Positions 4,505 to 5,128 of a DNA stretch of 5,128 bases are shown here, in pieces (position 1 is the first letter of the stretch; the number at the start of each line of letters is the position of its first letter). Below the pieces are notes generated by a model. It did no database searches and had not been told where the DNA came from. It saw only the letters and a program-made list of their open reading frames with translations. The DNA comes from Chloroflexota bacterium (GTDB taxonomy: Bacteria > Chloroflexota > Dehalococcoidia > Dehalococcoidales > UBA3254), in assembly GCA_017860765.1 (NCBI GenBank), contig JAGDMY010000207.1, forward strand, positions 1 to 5,128, given 5' to 3'. Both the position numbers and the translations under genes were made by a program.

Positions 4505-5128
4505 TTGATCCAAGGAAATAACAAGGTCACCCTGTTTATTAATCACTCCTACCCCGGGGGGGCGACTATTTACGTCAATAAGTTGATAGAGGAGCGCCTG
4601 GCCCGGGGTGAAGCGACGATGTTACTCACATATGACCTGGCAGCCCATCAACTCAAGCTCATCAGCTGGACCGGCGGACAAAAGATTGAATTTAATATCT
4701 CCGTTCCAAGCGAAGTCGAAACCCTGTTAGAGAAGGAAAATATCGGAGAGGCCTTCTACAATAATCTGGTGACTTTCCCCGAACCTTTAGAAGTCGTCAA
4801 AATGGGATGCCGCCTGAAACGCCGCCGCAATTGTTCCCTGGTTTTCGCCATCCATGACTACCACGCTCTATGTCCCTCCTTTAACCTGCTGACGACCGAA
4901 GGTAAATTCTGCAATTTGCCGGATATGGCAGCCTGCCGGGGCTGCCTTCCGGATAATTTTCATGTCCATGTCAGAACCTCAGACAGCTATGACATCGATG
5001 CCTGGAGAAAGACCTGGCGGGGTGCCTTCAGGCTGGCGGATAAGGTAGTCGTTTTTTCAGATAGTTCCCGGTCATTGCTGAAGAAAACCTACCCCTTCCT
5101 GCGGACAGAGCAAGTTGCTCTGCAGCCG
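4505..5128 (+). CDS. Glycosyltransferase, GT4-like, 3' end outside the window and start uncertain
   Basis: An open frame runs to the window edge, 208 codons from TTG 4505. It starts with VTLFINHSYPGGATIYVNKL (8-27), a Rossmann-type glycosyltransferase N-terminus. It continues through NNLVTFPEPLEVV and the signature HDYHALCPSFNLL (117-129) with FCNLPDMAACRGCL (135-148), where four Cys (123, 136, 144, 147) resemble a metal- or disulfide-binding insert of this subgroup. ADKVVVFSDSS (178-188) matches the donor-domain approach. The nucleotide-sugar-binding half lies beyond the edge. The likely role is sugar transfer in cell-surface polysaccharide or glycoprotein synthesis. The start is doubtful: TAG at 4493 closes the frame, TTG 4505 has no Shine-Dalgarno, and AAGGA (4512-4516) precedes no normal start. 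A seven-G run (4556-4562) lies near the N-terminus. A TATAAA at 4467 is the only promoter hint. Confidence 0.8.
   Translation, partial: MIQGNNKVTLFINHSYPGGATIYVNKLIEERLARGEATMLLTYDLAAHQLKLISWTGGQKIEFNISVPSEVETLLEKENIGEAFYNNLVTFPEPLEVVKMGCRLKRRRNCSLVFAIHDYHALCPSFNLLTTEGKFCNLPDMAACRGCLPDNFHVHVRTSDSYDIDAWRKTWRGAFRLADKVVVFSDSSRSLLKKTYPFLRTEQVALQP

Noticed and set aside
4349..4546. 65-codon minus-strand frame antisense to the terminator and glycosyltransferase start
   Set aside because: Its GTG abuts AGGAG with no spacing, it runs through the clear plus-strand terminator and overlaps the conserved glycosyltransferase N-terminus.

Overview
The window looks like chromosomal DNA of a bacterium with moderate GC content, most plausibly a Gram-positive, Clostridia-type Firmicute (a Peptococcaceae-like lineage is my guess). 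I infer this from strong GGAGG ribosome binding sites, TTGACA/TATAAT-type promoters, a clean hairpin-plus-U-tract terminator, likely TTG starts and the gene families present. No marker settles the taxonomy, and Chloroflexota or another phylum remains possible.

Layout. The left part (1-3001) is read on the minus strand. From right to left it holds a PilT-type retraction ATPase (1907-3001), a UspA-family stress protein (1200-1688), a zinc-ribbon plus coiled-coil protein (288-1070) and the 5' part of a tRNA, probably tRNA-Asp, cut by the window edge (1-31). Spacers of roughly 130-260 bp and individual promoter candidates suggest these are separate transcription units rather than one operon.

The right part (3002-5128) is read on the plus strand, divergent from pilT. 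A 430-bp control-like region (3002-3431) carries a 9-bp inverted repeat around the pilT promoter, a GC-rich hairpin-forming stretch, a 22-bp perfect palindrome and a half-site of that palindrome placed exactly 100 bp further on, over the predicted -35 of the next gene. Three related tiny genes follow. The copy at 3432-3626 encodes 64 aa, the copy at 3793-3918 is truncated, and the copy at 4104-4304 encodes 66 aa. They share FKKDLELNL and KPxKxLPW blocks and match no family I recognise. A strong terminator closes the cluster at 4359-4396. A glycosyltransferase (GT4-like, cysteine-containing subtype) then runs off the right edge; its 5' end has no convincing start.

How the parts relate. PilT drives type IV pilus retraction and the glycosyltransferase probably acts on the cell surface, but nothing ties them mechanistically. 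The most novel-looking part is the small-gene array with its palindrome-rich upstream region. Its function is unknown.
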